Shown here: positions 53,894 through 62,070 of the stretch, in pieces
Numbering within the stretch: the first letter of the stretch is position 1
Layout of the letters: each line of letters opens with the position of its first letter
Assembly: GCA_038207625.1 (NCBI GenBank)
Contig: JBBQZO010000009.1
Location: 1-64,000, forward strand
Direction: 5' to 3'
DNA: 64,000 nucleotides
Source of the DNA: JBBQZO01 sp038207625
GTDB lineage: Bacteria; Pseudomonadota; Gammaproteobacteria; Burkholderiales; Burkholderiaceae_D
Program-made: the position numbers and the translations under genes
The notes under the pieces: generated by a model
Told to the model about the DNA's origin: nothing
The model's input: only the letters and a program-made list of their open reading frames with translations
The model's database searches: none

Positions 53894-54032
53894 GCTAAAC
53901 ACCTTTCATAGCTAAACCCACCAATTCACCACTAGGCATCACGCCTTGAATTGAGGGGCTTTGTTGTAAATTTCTGTTGGCGACTCCCCAAAAATCCCCC
54001 ACAATCTCCCCACGATAAAATCAGGAGAAATT

Positions 54033-55022
54033 GTGGCGTCAATTGCAAAGCATGCGAAGGGGTGGCGCGTCCAGATATCCGTCAAGGGCACCCGCGATTC
54101 AGCCGTGTTCAGCACTCAGGCCGAGGCCAGGGCGTGGGCCGCACAGCGCGAAGCGGAAATGCGCCGCATGGTGGCGACCGGCATCAACACCGACAAGACG
54201 GTCGGCGATGCATTCGACCGGTACTCAAAAGAAGTTTCCACAACGAAACGCGGCGAGGCTTGGGAGCAGCAACGCCTGATCACCATCGGCGCGCATGAAA
54301 TCGATGGGGCGCGGCTAGACTCAATCAAGCTGTGCGAGGTGAGCGCGGACATGATCGGCAAGTGGAGGGACATGCGCGCGCGCACGGTCCTCGGCTCGAC
54401 GATCAACCGCGATCTAGCGCTGCTGTCGAATGTGTTCCAGATTGCCCGAAAAGAATGGAAGTGGATTGCGGCAAGCCCGACGACGGACGTTCGGCGCCCG
54501 CAAGACCCGCCGGCGCGCGATCGGCGCATCAGTGAGGCGGAAATATCGGCGGTCACCCTGGCGCTTGGCTACACCGGGCTGGTGCGCACCAAGTCGGACC
54601 GGGTCGCCGTCGCATTCCTGTTCGCCATCGAGACGGCGATGCGCGCTGGGGAGATATGCGCGCTGACGTGGGGAGCGATCACCGGCAAGGTGGCGCATCT
54701 GCCAATGACGAAGAACGGCACGCGGCGCGATGTTCCGCTATCCCCTCGGGCGACTGCCTTACTTGAGAGCCTGCCACGCGGCGAGGATTCCGACCCATGC
54801 TTCGGCTCGACCAGCTCCCAGCTCGACGCCATTTTCCGCAAGGCGCGCGACAAGTCGCCTGTTGAGGACTTGACGTTTCACGACAGCCGGCACGAGGCGA
54901 TCACCCGGCTGGCGCGCAAGATCGATGTACTGGACCTGGCGCGCATGACTGGGCACCGGGACATCAAGCAGCTGATGGTCTACTACAATGCGACGGCGGC
55001 CGATATCGCTGAGAAGCTGTAG
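54033..55022 (+). CDS. int: Phage integrase (tyrosine recombinase)
   Basis: 329 aa from GTG 54033 with an AGGAG site at 54023-54027. N-terminal arm-binding-type region (1-60), core-binding SAM-like domain (about 55-150) and catalytic domain with Arg204 (TAMRAGEIC), Lys227, H283-x-x-R286 (FHDSRHEAI), His308 (MTGHRD) and Tyr317/318 (MVYYNA). All catalytic residues are present. Two AGCTAAAC repeats 17 bp apart (53893-53900 and 53910-53917) between tRNA and gene may be arm-type binding sites. Confidence 0.94.
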   Translation: MASIAKHAKGWRVQISVKGTRDSAVFSTQAEARAWAAQREAEMRRMVATGINTDKTVGDAFDRYSKEVSTTKRGEAWEQQRLITIGAHEIDGARLDSIKLCEVSADMIGKWRDMRARTVLGSTINRDLALLSNVFQIARKEWKWIAASPTTDVRRPQDPPARDRRISEAEISAVTLALGYTGLVRTKSDRVAVAFLFAIETAMRAGEICALTWGAITGKVAHLPMTKNGTRRDVPLSPRATALLESLPRGEDSDPCFGSTSSQLDAIFRKARDKSPVEDLTFHDSRHEAITRLARKIDVLDLARMTGHRDIKQLMVYYNATAADIAEKL

Positions 55023-55049
55023 ACCGACTGGACCTTGATTGCCAAAAGA

Positions 55050-55838
55050 TCAGAATAGCCCGACAGGGTCGGAGCTTCGATCCCAGCTGTAGATGATCAA
55101 CTCCTGGCGGTCGACCGCCCTCCCACCGCCGCCAACGGTGTACTGGATATCGGTGGTATCCATCTGGAACGCGGCGAACACGCGTCGGATGTCCGGGTGA
55201 TCGTTCAGGCTCAGGATCGCCTTTCCCTTCAGCCGCGCCATCAGTTCCGCCATGCGCTCGTATTGGTCGATGCCGAACTCGACACCGTAGCCAGCCGTTT
55301 GCCAGTACGGTGGATCGAGATAAAACAGCGTGTGCGGCCGATCGTAACGCTCCATGCACTTGAACCAGTCCAGGTTCTCGATGTAAGCATGCGAGAGGCG
55401 CAGGTGCGCGGCCGACAGGTTCTCTTCGATCCGGAGCAGGTTGATTGGCGGCGCCGTGGTGGCCGTTCCCCACGTCTGGCCATCGACCTTGCCACCGAAC
55501 GCCTGCTGCTGCAGATAGAAGAATCGGGCCGCGCGCTGGATATCGGTCAGCGTGTGCGGCGGCGTTTCCTGCAGCCACTTGAACACGTCCCGGCTCGACA
55601 GAGCGTATTTGAACTGGCGGACGAACTCCTCGAGGTGATTTTTTACCACCCGATACATGTTGACCAGCTCGCCGTTGATGTCGTTCAACACTTCGACTTC
55701 GGCCGGTGGCCGCATGAAGTAAAGTGCGGCGCCGCCGGCGAAGACCTCGACATAGCAACTATGCGCTGGGAATTGGGGAATGAGTCGATCAGCAAGACGG
55801 CGCTTGCCGCCGATCCAGGGAATAATTGGCATTGCCAT
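55050..55838 (-). CDS. Dam-type adenine-N6 DNA methyltransferase (phage)
   Basis: 262 aa. Class alpha adenine methylase order: PWIGGKRRLADRLI (SAM-binding N-terminus, FxGxG region EVFAGGAALYF at 31-41) and catalytic DPPY (175-178). The start at ATG 55838 has AAAGG eight bases upstream. It may protect phage DNA from host restriction or act in regulation; GATC specificity is expected from the family but not proven. It converges on the integrase (28 bp between stops). Confidence 0.9.
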   Translation of the reverse strand: MAMPIIPWIGGKRRLADRLIPQFPAHSCYVEVFAGGAALYFMRPPAEVEVLNDINGELVNMYRVVKNHLEEFVRQFKYALSSRDVFKWLQETPPHTLTDIQRAARFFYLQQQAFGGKVDGQTWGTATTAPPINLLRIEENLSAAHLRLSHAYIENLDWFKCMERYDRPHTLFYLDPPYWQTAGYGVEFGIDQYERMAELMARLKGKAILSLNDHPDIRRVFAAFQMDTTDIQYTVGGGGRAVDRQELIIYSWDRSSDPVGLF

Positions 55839-55929
55839 AGGTAAACCTTTTTGTTTGTGCTAGACTCGCGCCGCCTTCCGGAAGGCGCAGAGCTTTGCTT
55901 GGTTCACTGGCACGATCAGTGGATTGAGG

Positions 55930-55963
55930 CCCGATCTGATTGTTAACGCAATCAGGTCGGGCG
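55930..55963. other. Strong stem-loop after the spanin gene
   Basis: A 13-bp stem (GCCCGATCTGATT with AATCAGGTCGGGC, one mismatch/wobble) with an eight-base loop, six bases after the Rz stop. It lacks a T-run on the minus strand, so it is a weak or factor-assisted terminator, or an mRNA-end stabiliser for the lysis genes. Confidence 0.5.
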
Positions 55964-55969
55964 CTCTGT

Positions 55970-56503
55970 CTAATTTTCTTTCGGCGCCGATCCATTCGTC
56001 GCCGTTTTCAACTGCTCGTAGAACTCCCTCAGTCCGAGTGCTTGCTCGCGCCAGGCGCGGCATGCTGTGGCGTTGCCGGCGTCGACGTCGGCGATGTCAA
56101 CAAGCGGAATGCCGGCGGGTTCGCGGTCAGGCTCGGCGGGAGATCCGGCAGCTTCACCTGACCAGGCGGCGTTGTAGCTGCGCACGAAGCCAACATTGAC
56201 GCCGAAGCTGCGATCAGCAGCAGTGACAAGAAGCGGAACCTGTTCTTCAATTTCATTTCCTTTAATGTAGATTTTTTGGATGCGATCGCGGTACTTGATT
56301 TCCGCTTGAATCACGACTTTTGTTTGCGCCTGTTCGACCTTCGCGGTCTGCGCCGCCTGCGCGCTGACAAACGCGACGTGCTGTGCGCCGGCGCGCCGCT
56401 CGCCGGCCATCATGCCCAGCACGTACACGATGCCGAATGCAAGCGCCGCGATCAGAACGCGGGACCAGACCGGCAGGATTACGTCGGTGATTTTTGAAAA
56501 CAT
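55970..56503 (-). CDS. Rz-like inner-membrane spanin
   Basis: 177 aa: one N-terminal membrane segment (about 11-33, LPVWSRVLIAALAFGIVYVL) followed by a helical periplasmic part rich in Ala/Gln (about 40-90) and ending in ACRAWREQALGLREFYEQLK. This is the form of i-spanins that, with Rz1, fuse inner and outer membranes at lysis. The Rz1 frame is nested inside it. It follows the lysozyme by 22 bp. Confidence 0.82.
   Translation of the reverse strand: MFSKITDVILPVWSRVLIAALAFGIVYVLGMMAGERRAGAQHVAFVSAQAAQTAKVEQAQTKVVIQAEIKYRDRIQKIYIKGNEIEEQVPLLVTAADRSFGVNVGFVRSYNAAWSGEAAGSPAEPDREPAGIPLVDIADVDAGNATACRAWREQALGLREFYEQLKTATNGSAPKEN
56029..56256 (-). CDS. Rz1-like outer-membrane spanin lipoprotein, nested in Rz
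   Basis: 75 aa in another frame inside the Rz gene. Signal with lipobox LASC (Cys25) and a Pro-rich mature part (PPGQVKLPDLPPSLTANPP), which is diagnostic of Rz1. AAAGGAA immediately precedes the ATG. Nested Rz/Rz1 is a known arrangement in lambda-like phages. Confidence 0.82.
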   Translation of the reverse strand: MKLKNRFRFLSLLLIAASASMLASCAATTPPGQVKLPDLPPSLTANPPAFRLLTSPTSTPATPQHAAPGASKHSD

Positions 56504-56525
56504 GGCTCCTCCCTCGATTGTGTGA

Positions 56526-56990
56526 TCACTTCAACTCTCCCAGGCACATGCGCCGCTCATACTGGCGGCGGGCATACAGGCCGGGAACGTGCTTGCCGCC
56601 GGCAACGTCCCACGCCAGCAGCCCATTGCAGGCGCCGACGTGGTCGCCTGCATTGAGCCTCTTGAGCAGGGATGCGTTGCAGTAAGCAGCAGCGCCCACG
56701 TTGTAGGTGAACAAGGTGTAGGCGTCGTACTCGTTCTGTTTGAGCGGGACCGTTGTGCACCGCAAAACGGCCGCGCCGTGCTCGACCAGCGCCGAACTGG
56801 TGATGGCGTCGCACTCGGCGCGCGTGTAGACCTTGCCCCGGACGACGTCCTTGCCGGCGTAGCCCTCGCACACGGTCCAGACGTTGACGATGTCCTGGTA
56901 GGGCACATAACGCGTACCCTCCAGGTGCGACACAGCCGCAATCAGCGCGGCGCTCGCGACAGTGATGCCGATTCTATTCGCCGGATTCAT
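56526..56990 (-). CDS. Phage lysozyme (glycoside hydrolase 24), probable SAR endolysin
   Basis: 154 aa with the T4-type catalytic triad Glu24, Asp33, Thr39 (HLEGTRYVPYQD...VWT). The N-terminal weakly hydrophobic segment (IGITVASAALIAAVS, 7-21) looks like a signal-arrest-release anchor, which lets the enzyme reach the periplasm in an inactive membrane-tethered form. Cleaves peptidoglycan glycan strands at lysis. The start lies 17 bp inside the holin-like gene. Confidence 0.9.
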   Translation of the reverse strand: MNPANRIGITVASAALIAAVSHLEGTRYVPYQDIVNVWTVCEGYAGKDVVRGKVYTRAECDAITSSALVEHGAAVLRCTTVPLKQNEYDAYTLFTYNVGAAAYCNASLLKRLNAGDHVGACNGLLAWDVAGGKHVPGLYARRQYERRMCLGELK

Positions 56991-57213
56991 CGCGCTCCTT
57001 CCCCGACTGCAATTGCCGGTACATGTTCCAACCCTTGTGCGCGATGAGCAGCACGAGGTAAAGCGCGGTGAGCCAGTTGACCAGGTCGGGGATACTCACA
57101 TGCGCGAACATGTTTGCACCCGCTACTCCGATCGGGGGTGTTGCTTTCAATGCCATATTGATACCCGTTTCGTCTGGTGTGTTCATAGGTGTGGTGGGTG
57201 GTGCGGAGGTCAT
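56974..57213 (-). CDS. Holin-like small membrane protein
   Basis: 79 aa from ATG 57213, or 70 aa from ATG 57186; neither has a good ribosome site, and the first directly abuts a terminator. One membrane segment (LVNWLTALYLVLLIAHKGW) and a charged C-terminus (RQLQSGKERDESGE). Position just before the lysozyme and size fit a holin or anti-holin. No family match was recognised. Confidence 0.55.
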   Translation of the reverse strand: MTSAPPTTPMNTPDETGINMALKATPPIGVAGANMFAHVSIPDLVNWLTALYLVLLIAHKGWNMYRQLQSGKERDESGE

Positions 57214-57238
57214 TAAAAAACCCGCTCGCGGCGGGTTT
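57213..57238 (-). terminator. Rho-independent terminator before holin-like gene
   Basis: On the minus strand AAACCCGC pairs with GCGGGTTT (57238-57218, loop CGCGA) and is followed by six T ending just before the ATG at 57213. It should stop most transcripts from the tail genes; the lysis genes may need antitermination or their own promoter. Confidence 0.82.
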
Positions 57239-57244
57239 GCATAT

Positions 57245-57544
57245 TCAAATTCCATCAGATCGCCGACAGTGATCTGGCTCGACCCGATCCAGCAGGCGGC
57301 ACAAAATGCACCCCCAACGCCGCCCTTCGCGGCGCGCACGGTTGGCGCGGCTGCTGACTGTCTCCTGGTCGCTTCCACCGAAGGCCGCGTTGGCAGCGCG
57401 GTCGAATGCCTTCGCCAGACGCCACGCGCGTGGCGATCCGGTGAGCGAGGAGGCAAGCATCCATGCAGCGGCAACCACGCCGGCCGCAACGCACAGAGCC
57501 CAGATGAGCAGCATTGAAATACGAGCAACGAGCGCGCGCATCAT
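57245..57544 (-). CDS. Conserved phage protein with N-terminal membrane segment
   Basis: 99 aa from ATG 57544 (ATGA overlap with the previous stop). One membrane segment (about 8-30), then FDRAANAAFGGSDQETVSSR and GRRWGCILCRLLDRVEPDHC. I have seen this second motif in small proteins of Burkholderia-type phages near lysis genes; its function is unknown. It ends just before the terminator at 57213-57238. A membrane role in lysis is possible. Confidence 0.7.
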   Translation of the reverse strand: MMRALVARISMLLIWALCVAAGVVAAAWMLASSLTGSPRAWRLAKAFDRAANAAFGGSDQETVSSRANRARREGRRWGCILCRLLDRVEPDHCRRSDGI

Positions 57545-57966
57545 GCTGGCCACACCAGGACGGGCATCATCGCCAACAATTCGGCAATCGTTGGCTGCGT
57601 CCGCGTACGCGCGTTCACCGCGCCCATGATCACGTACGACGCCGCGTTGCAGTTGTCCATCCAGATTGCAAAGGCCTGCCCCTCGGATTGAAATGGCCCC
57701 GCATAGCCGGCCCTAAGCGCGCAGGTAATGCGACTGTCATACCGGCGCTCGCGCGCCTTCGCGTCGTACATCGACTCCAGGGCCGTCGTGTACTCTGCTA
57801 CGGTGGGCAGCACCGCGACCGTCGCTGGCGGCACATACTGCACAACGGCCGCATTTCCAATCACGCTGAATTGATAGCCCACGCCATCACAGCGGTATTG
57901 ATCCGCCATCGTCACGACTGTGGCGAATGGCCCAAATATTCCGACGTCAGTGTTAAGTGTTTTCAT
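57541..57966 (-). CDS. Phage tail-fibre-associated protein, function unknown
   Basis: 141 aa, no membrane segment. The C-terminal region (YDSRITCALRAGYAGPFQSE then GQAFAIWMDNCNAASYVIM) is of a type found in small proteins encoded after tail fibres in phages; they may assist fibre folding, but no function is proven. ATGA-type overlap with the tail fibre stop upstream. Confidence 0.65.
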   Translation of the reverse strand: MKTLNTDVGIFGPFATVVTMADQYRCDGVGYQFSVIGNAAVVQYVPPATVAVLPTVAEYTTALESMYDAKARERRYDSRITCALRAGYAGPFQSEGQAFAIWMDNCNAASYVIMGAVNARTRTQPTIAELLAMMPVLVWPA

Positions 57967-60900
57967 ACCGCCTCGACTCGTTGAATGATGTAGCCCAATG
58001 TCCCGGTACTGGTAACGATGCCCATGCTCCAGGTCTCGCTGCTTGTGCCCCCCCGCAGCCCTGTTGCCGGGCTGGTGGCATTGGATAGGCCGCTGATGCG
58101 CTGGTACGAACTCGTGCCAATCCGCAAGTCGTTACCCGTACCGGAGCCGATGCAGTAGACCGAAGTGCCTCGCGTGAGCATTGCCGGCGCGCTGACCGCA
58201 TACTGGTTTGACGGAACCGGCACGGACGAGCCGGTGTTGTTGGACGTGTGCATGCTCAACAGCATCGGACTCGATCCAGAGCAGTCCACGGTTGCGTGTG
58301 CATGCCCCACCGAGTAAGAAACGGCGACTCGAACACTGGACCCGCTGGCGATAAGGCCGGCAACGGCGCCGATCACACCGTTCTGCACGGTCGCCATTTC
58401 TGCCCCGGCCGATGCAACGCCCGCAGTATCGGTAAGGATGTTGCAGTACCAGGTGGTGACGAAACTTGCTTGATACGCCACGAACAGCGCTTTACCAACG
58501 CCGACGGCCACCAGATCCGCTTGGCCGACTACGTTCTGCGGCTGCACGCTCCCCAAGCTCACAGCGCTGACGGACTCGACCGTGCCGGTCAGCTTGAAAA
58601 TAGCGGCCGTGTGTGTCGAATTCACGAAGTGCGTTACCAAATTCCCGTTGCCGTTGATGTATGCCCGCAGTTGGATCATCAACGTCGCTGGCGTTGTTGC
58701 CTCAGTTCCAGGCGCCAATGAACTGCCGGTGACCGTGAATGGCTTCGCGTACACGGTGGTGGCATCACCGCACAGTGTTCGGACCACGCTGCCGACAACG
58801 AACAGTAGCGTCTGAAAGCTTGCCGATGTCGGCGTCAAGGTTGCCTCGCCCCCAATAATCGGAGTCGTACCGGAGACGGTGATTGCGCGCACGCCTCGTG
58901 CAGGAGTGACTCTTGAGTATGCGAAAACCCAGGCACCGGAAGCGGGAACAGCAACGATTGCATCGATGCTCGCCAATTGCCCGGCTGGCGTGGCAACTCC
59001 TTTCGTTCCGCTGTTGACGGTGATTCCCGTCCCCGCGATCGTCAGCGTGACAGCCTCCATCGAGATACTCTTTGAGCTGACGACGAGCACCTGATTTGCT
59101 GCGGAAAGAATCGCCTGCCACACGCCCGGATCGACATTGTTGCGCACCAGCATCGGCGCCCCCCATTGCTGCGCTGACGCGTCGTAGACGATTGCGTAGC
59201 AGTCGGTCCCGCCAAAAACAAAACAGGTGCGGTTGGCGTCAATCGCTACGCGCCGGGCGTTGTTCCCCATATTGGCAAGATTGGGGTGGCAATACTGAGC
59301 GGTGATCCCCAGCTTTTCCACGCCGTACAACGTCCACGTACCGGCGACCGTGCTGTTGTCCGACAGCCCGAACACAGCGCCCGTTCGCGGGCGCACCCAT
59401 CCGAGCTGATTGCCCGCACCGTCTTGGATGCCCTCGTCCACCTCACCCGCGTTGAATACGGCGAAAAGCGTCACCCCCTTAATACAGGTCGTACCATCAG
59501 GCAGCTTCAAATACTGACCCGGCGCTGTTGGAGTTACCGTCATCGCCGCTGGCGACGACACCACCAGCGTGACATTCCCGCCAGTCGCCGTGCCACCGCC
59601 TCCAGGCACCTGCCTTGCATTGATTTCCGCAATGACGCCCGCGCAAGTCGCCAACTGCGCCGTATTGGTTCCCTGTACGGCGGTCGGCCCCGTTGGCACA
59701 CCTGAGAATGCCGGACTGGCCTTGTCTGCCTTACCTGCGGCCAGGTCGGTAATCTGCTTTTGCAGCTTCCCCAAGGCCGACAACACAGTGTCGCCCGCCG
59801 AGATCACCGCATTCGTAACCAGCGAGATACCGGCAAGTGCCGCAGCCAAGGCCCGCGACGCCGTGAAATACTGATTCGTTACTCCTTCCGACATGGAATC
59901 GGTGCTGGGGAGGTTCACTGCTGGAACTTTGCTAGCCGGGTCGAGCGGGGCGGCGCCACTCGCCGCACCCACCTTTGCCGCGTCAAGCGGAGTGAACGCC
60001 AGGGCTGTCGTCACGTTCGCCGCCGTAATCTCCGCGCGAATGGCCGCCGACGACTTGTTCTCGACGTTGCCTAGCCCCACGCCGGCCGGCGTGGAAGGTA
60101 TCGTCGGCTTGTTCAAAATCTTGCCGACACCGCTTATCGCATTCCAGTCTGAGTTAATCTGCCCCGATGACGCTTGCTGCGCAGATAACGCGGCCGCTGT
60201 GGCACTGGCAGCCGCGTTACCCTCGGACGTTGCAGCATTGGCCGCCTTTGTCGTCGCGACCCCGGCTTGGGTTGTCGCGGTGCCCGCCGACGTCGACGCG
60301 CTCGTCGCACTGCCCGCTGCAGCGGTGGCGGACCCCGCCGCGCCTGTTGCCGATGCGGCGGCGGCGGTGACACTGCCGCCGGCGTTGACTTCGCTCGTGT
60401 GCGCCGCCGTCGCTGACCCGGACGCGGCGGTGGCCGATGCGCTGGCCGCGTTCTTGCTGGCCAGTGCATTCGCCTCGGATGTTGCCGCATTCGCCGCGCT
60501 GGTTGCGACAGCCGCCGCTTGACCCGCCGCCGTGGCGGCCGACGTGACGGCTTCCGCAGCCTTCGTTGTCGCGATCCCCGCTTGGGTTGTGGCGGTTCCC
60601 GCCGACGTCGCCGCGCTCGACGCACTGCCGGCGGCGGCGGTGGCTGAGCCCGCCGCCCCGGTCGCTGAGGCGCCGGCAGCCGTGACGCTGGTGCCGGCGT
60701 TCACTTCGCTGGCATGAGCGGCCGTCGCCGATCCGGCCGCGCCGGTAGCGGACGCGCCCGCCGCGTTCTTGCTGGCCAGCGCATTCGATTCGGAGGCAGC
60801 GGCATTGGTTGCGCTTGTCGATGCGCCGGTCGCTTGCGTGGTGGCAATGACCGCAGATGCGGCCGACTCCGCGGCCTTTGTCGTGGCCGTGGACGCCTGC

Positions 60901-61475
60901 TGGCCGGCCACCGTCGCGGCCGTCAATACCGATGCGGCAGATGCTGCTGCCTCCGCCGCCTTTGTTGTCGCCGTGCCCGCCGACGTCGTGGCGCTTGTCG
61001 CTTGCGTGGTCGCGGTCGTCGCCGAAGCTGCAGCAGCGGTCTTCGAGGCCGTTGCGGCAGTGCTCGACGCAGCGGCGTCCGACGCCGAAGAGGCTGCTGC
61101 GGCGGCGTATGTAGGGATGGACGCTGCGGAGCCGATCAAGTCGGCGCTGTGGGCTGCAGCAGCTGCCGACGCGGCCGCGTCCGCTTTTGAGGACTCAAAG
61201 CTATTGAGCAGCGTGGCCGCTTGAGCGGACAATTCCGCGATCATCGTTTGGGTCTGCACAACCGAGTAAGCGGCGCCAATGACTGTGGCGCCGCGAAACG
61301 GCGTCACCAGCGTCAACGAACCCGCGCTAGCCACCGACTGCACCTCATACACGGCGCCGTCCGGCCCGTTAAATGCAAACCCAGGCCGCACGTTCGAGAC
61401 GAAGTCTGTCCCCGCCCCCGCCACGACGGCACTGCCGTTCGTCAGCGAGACACTTCCTGTTCTATACCAGCTCAT
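57963..61475 (-). CDS. Large phage tail fibre protein with Ala-rich repeats
   Basis: 1170 aa from ATG 61475 with AAAGGAAA. The N-terminal domain (1-80: MSWYRTGSVSLTNGSAVVAG) resembles tail-fibre baseplate-binding regions. Residues about 85-430 are almost pure Ala/Ser/Thr with heptad-like patterns (likely a trimeric coiled coil), then a region with KPTIPSTPAGVGLGNVENKS and TALAFTPLDAAKVG as in phage fibres, and a long beta-rich receptor-binding end (650-1170). A 105-residue unit is duplicated (see repeat). It should recognise the host surface. Confidence 0.85.
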   Translation of the reverse strand: MSWYRTGSVSLTNGSAVVAGAGTDFVSNVRPGFAFNGPDGAVYEVQSVASAGSLTLVTPFRGATVIGAAYSVVQTQTMIAELSAQAATLLNSFESSKADAAASAAAAAHSADLIGSAASIPTYAAAAASSASDAAASSTAATASKTAAAASATTATTQATSATTSAGTATTKAAEAAASAASVLTAATVAGQQASTATTKAAESAASAVIATTQATGASTSATNAAASESNALASKNAAGASATGAAGSATAAHASEVNAGTSVTAAGASATGAAGSATAAAGSASSAATSAGTATTQAGIATTKAAEAVTSAATAAGQAAAVATSAANAATSEANALASKNAASASATAASGSATAAHTSEVNAGGSVTAAAASATGAAGSATAAAGSATSASTSAGTATTQAGVATTKAANAATSEGNAAASATAAALSAQQASSGQINSDWNAISGVGKILNKPTIPSTPAGVGLGNVENKSSAAIRAEITAANVTTALAFTPLDAAKVGAASGAAPLDPASKVPAVNLPSTDSMSEGVTNQYFTASRALAAALAGISLVTNAVISAGDTVLSALGKLQKQITDLAAGKADKASPAFSGVPTGPTAVQGTNTAQLATCAGVIAEINARQVPGGGGTATGGNVTLVVSSPAAMTVTPTAPGQYLKLPDGTTCIKGVTLFAVFNAGEVDEGIQDGAGNQLGWVRPRTGAVFGLSDNSTVAGTWTLYGVEKLGITAQYCHPNLANMGNNARRVAIDANRTCFVFGGTDCYAIVYDASAQQWGAPMLVRNNVDPGVWQAILSAANQVLVVSSKSISMEAVTLTIAGTGITVNSGTKGVATPAGQLASIDAIVAVPASGAWVFAYSRVTPARGVRAITVSGTTPIIGGEATLTPTSASFQTLLFVVGSVVRTLCGDATTVYAKPFTVTGSSLAPGTEATTPATLMIQLRAYINGNGNLVTHFVNSTHTAAIFKLTGTVESVSAVSLGSVQPQNVVGQADLVAVGVGKALFVAYQASFVTTWYCNILTDTAGVASAGAEMATVQNGVIGAVAGLIASGSSVRVAVSYSVGHAHATVDCSGSSPMLLSMHTSNNTGSSVPVPSNQYAVSAPAMLTRGTSVYCIGSGTGNDLRIGTSSYQRISGLSNATSPATGLRGGTSSETWSMGIVTSTGTLGYIIQRVEAV
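60160..60790. repeat. 315-bp tandem duplication inside tail fibre gene
   Basis: Two tandem units of 315 bp (105 codons), anchored by TTCTTGCTGGCCAG at 60451 and 60766. Each encodes NALASKNAA... through AHxSEVNAG and GTATTQAG-ATTKAA. Copies differ at many sites, so it is an old duplication. Confidence 0.85.
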
Positions 61476-61490
61476 AGTTTCCTTTGACCA

Positions 61491-61513
61491 TAAAAAAAAC
61501 CGCCGAAGCGGTT
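61491..61513 (-). terminator. Rho-independent terminator just before tail fibre gene
   Basis: On the minus strand AACCGC-TTCG-GCGGTT is followed by eight T, ending 16 bp before the tail fibre ATG. It separates the fibre gene from the upstream tail genes. Confidence 0.88.
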
Positions 61514-61558
61514 CTTGTGTTGCAAGTTAGTTACGACGGTTGCCGCCCCGATGTAGCC

Positions 61559-61729
61559 TCATGGCAGCTTCGGAAATCGCAATTTCACTGCCTCGACGGC
61601 AGCAAGGTATGCGGACAATTTTGTTTCGTCACCCTGCGCCTGCCAGTACATCGCGTCGGCAAAATCGGCCAGCGGCGGATAGGCAGCGCGCCGTAACGCG
61701 GCGACGTCTTCGGTGTGTTTGATGATCAT
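61559..61729 (-). CDS. Small phage tail-associated protein (56 aa)
   Basis: Begins MIIKHTEDVAALRRAAYPPL, continues ADFADAMYWQAQGDETKLSA and ends VKLRFPKLP. The ATG overlaps the upstream stop (ATGA), which supports translation. The ADAxYWQ...GD motif is of a kind common in short proteins between J-like and fibre genes of phages. Function unknown; no signal or membrane segment. Confidence 0.75.
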   Translation of the reverse strand: MIIKHTEDVAALRRAAYPPLADFADAMYWQAQGDETKLSAYLAAVEAVKLRFPKLP

Positions 61730-62070
61730 GTCGTCACCTCAAATACAGCATCCAAGTACGGGAACGCCGACACCCTAACGTCGTAGTTTCCCGGATAGGT
61801 GAAATCCAGCGTCGCCGTCGCCTCCTCACATTCGTACACAACGCCGTTGATGATGATCTGGCATGGCGCTGGAAGGCCGCTCAGGTCAGCTCCGGACAGC
61901 GTGGCAGGATTCTGCGGTCGTGGCGTCGCAGTACCCTCGAAGACGTAGTGCGTCCTGCCGTCGATCTTTCCGTGAACAATCAATCCGCCCTGCAATTCGA
62001 TCATTGCCTCCGGAACCGAACCGGTCACCAGCACACGACCATTCGTGTCGTATCTTGTGAATTCTGTCAT
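61726..62070 (-). CDS. Small phage tail protein, function unknown
   Basis: 114 aa from ATG 62070 (ATGA overlap with the J-like gene stop). Beta-rich, with MTEFTRYDTNGRVLVTGSVP, HGKIDGRTHYVFEGTATPRP and TLDFTYPGNYDVRVSAFPYL; the last part resembles an Ig-like strand pattern. The in-frame upstream extension is rejected because it overlaps the J-like gene and lacks a ribosome site. Confidence 0.72.
   Translation of the reverse strand: MTEFTRYDTNGRVLVTGSVPEAMIELQGGLIVHGKIDGRTHYVFEGTATPRPQNPATLSGADLSGLPAPCQIIINGVVYECEEATATLDFTYPGNYDVRVSAFPYLDAVFEVTT

Noticed and set aside
60532..61224. Ala/Val-rich plus-strand frames over the tail fibre
   Set aside because: Produced by the repetitive Ala codons of the real gene read on the other strand.
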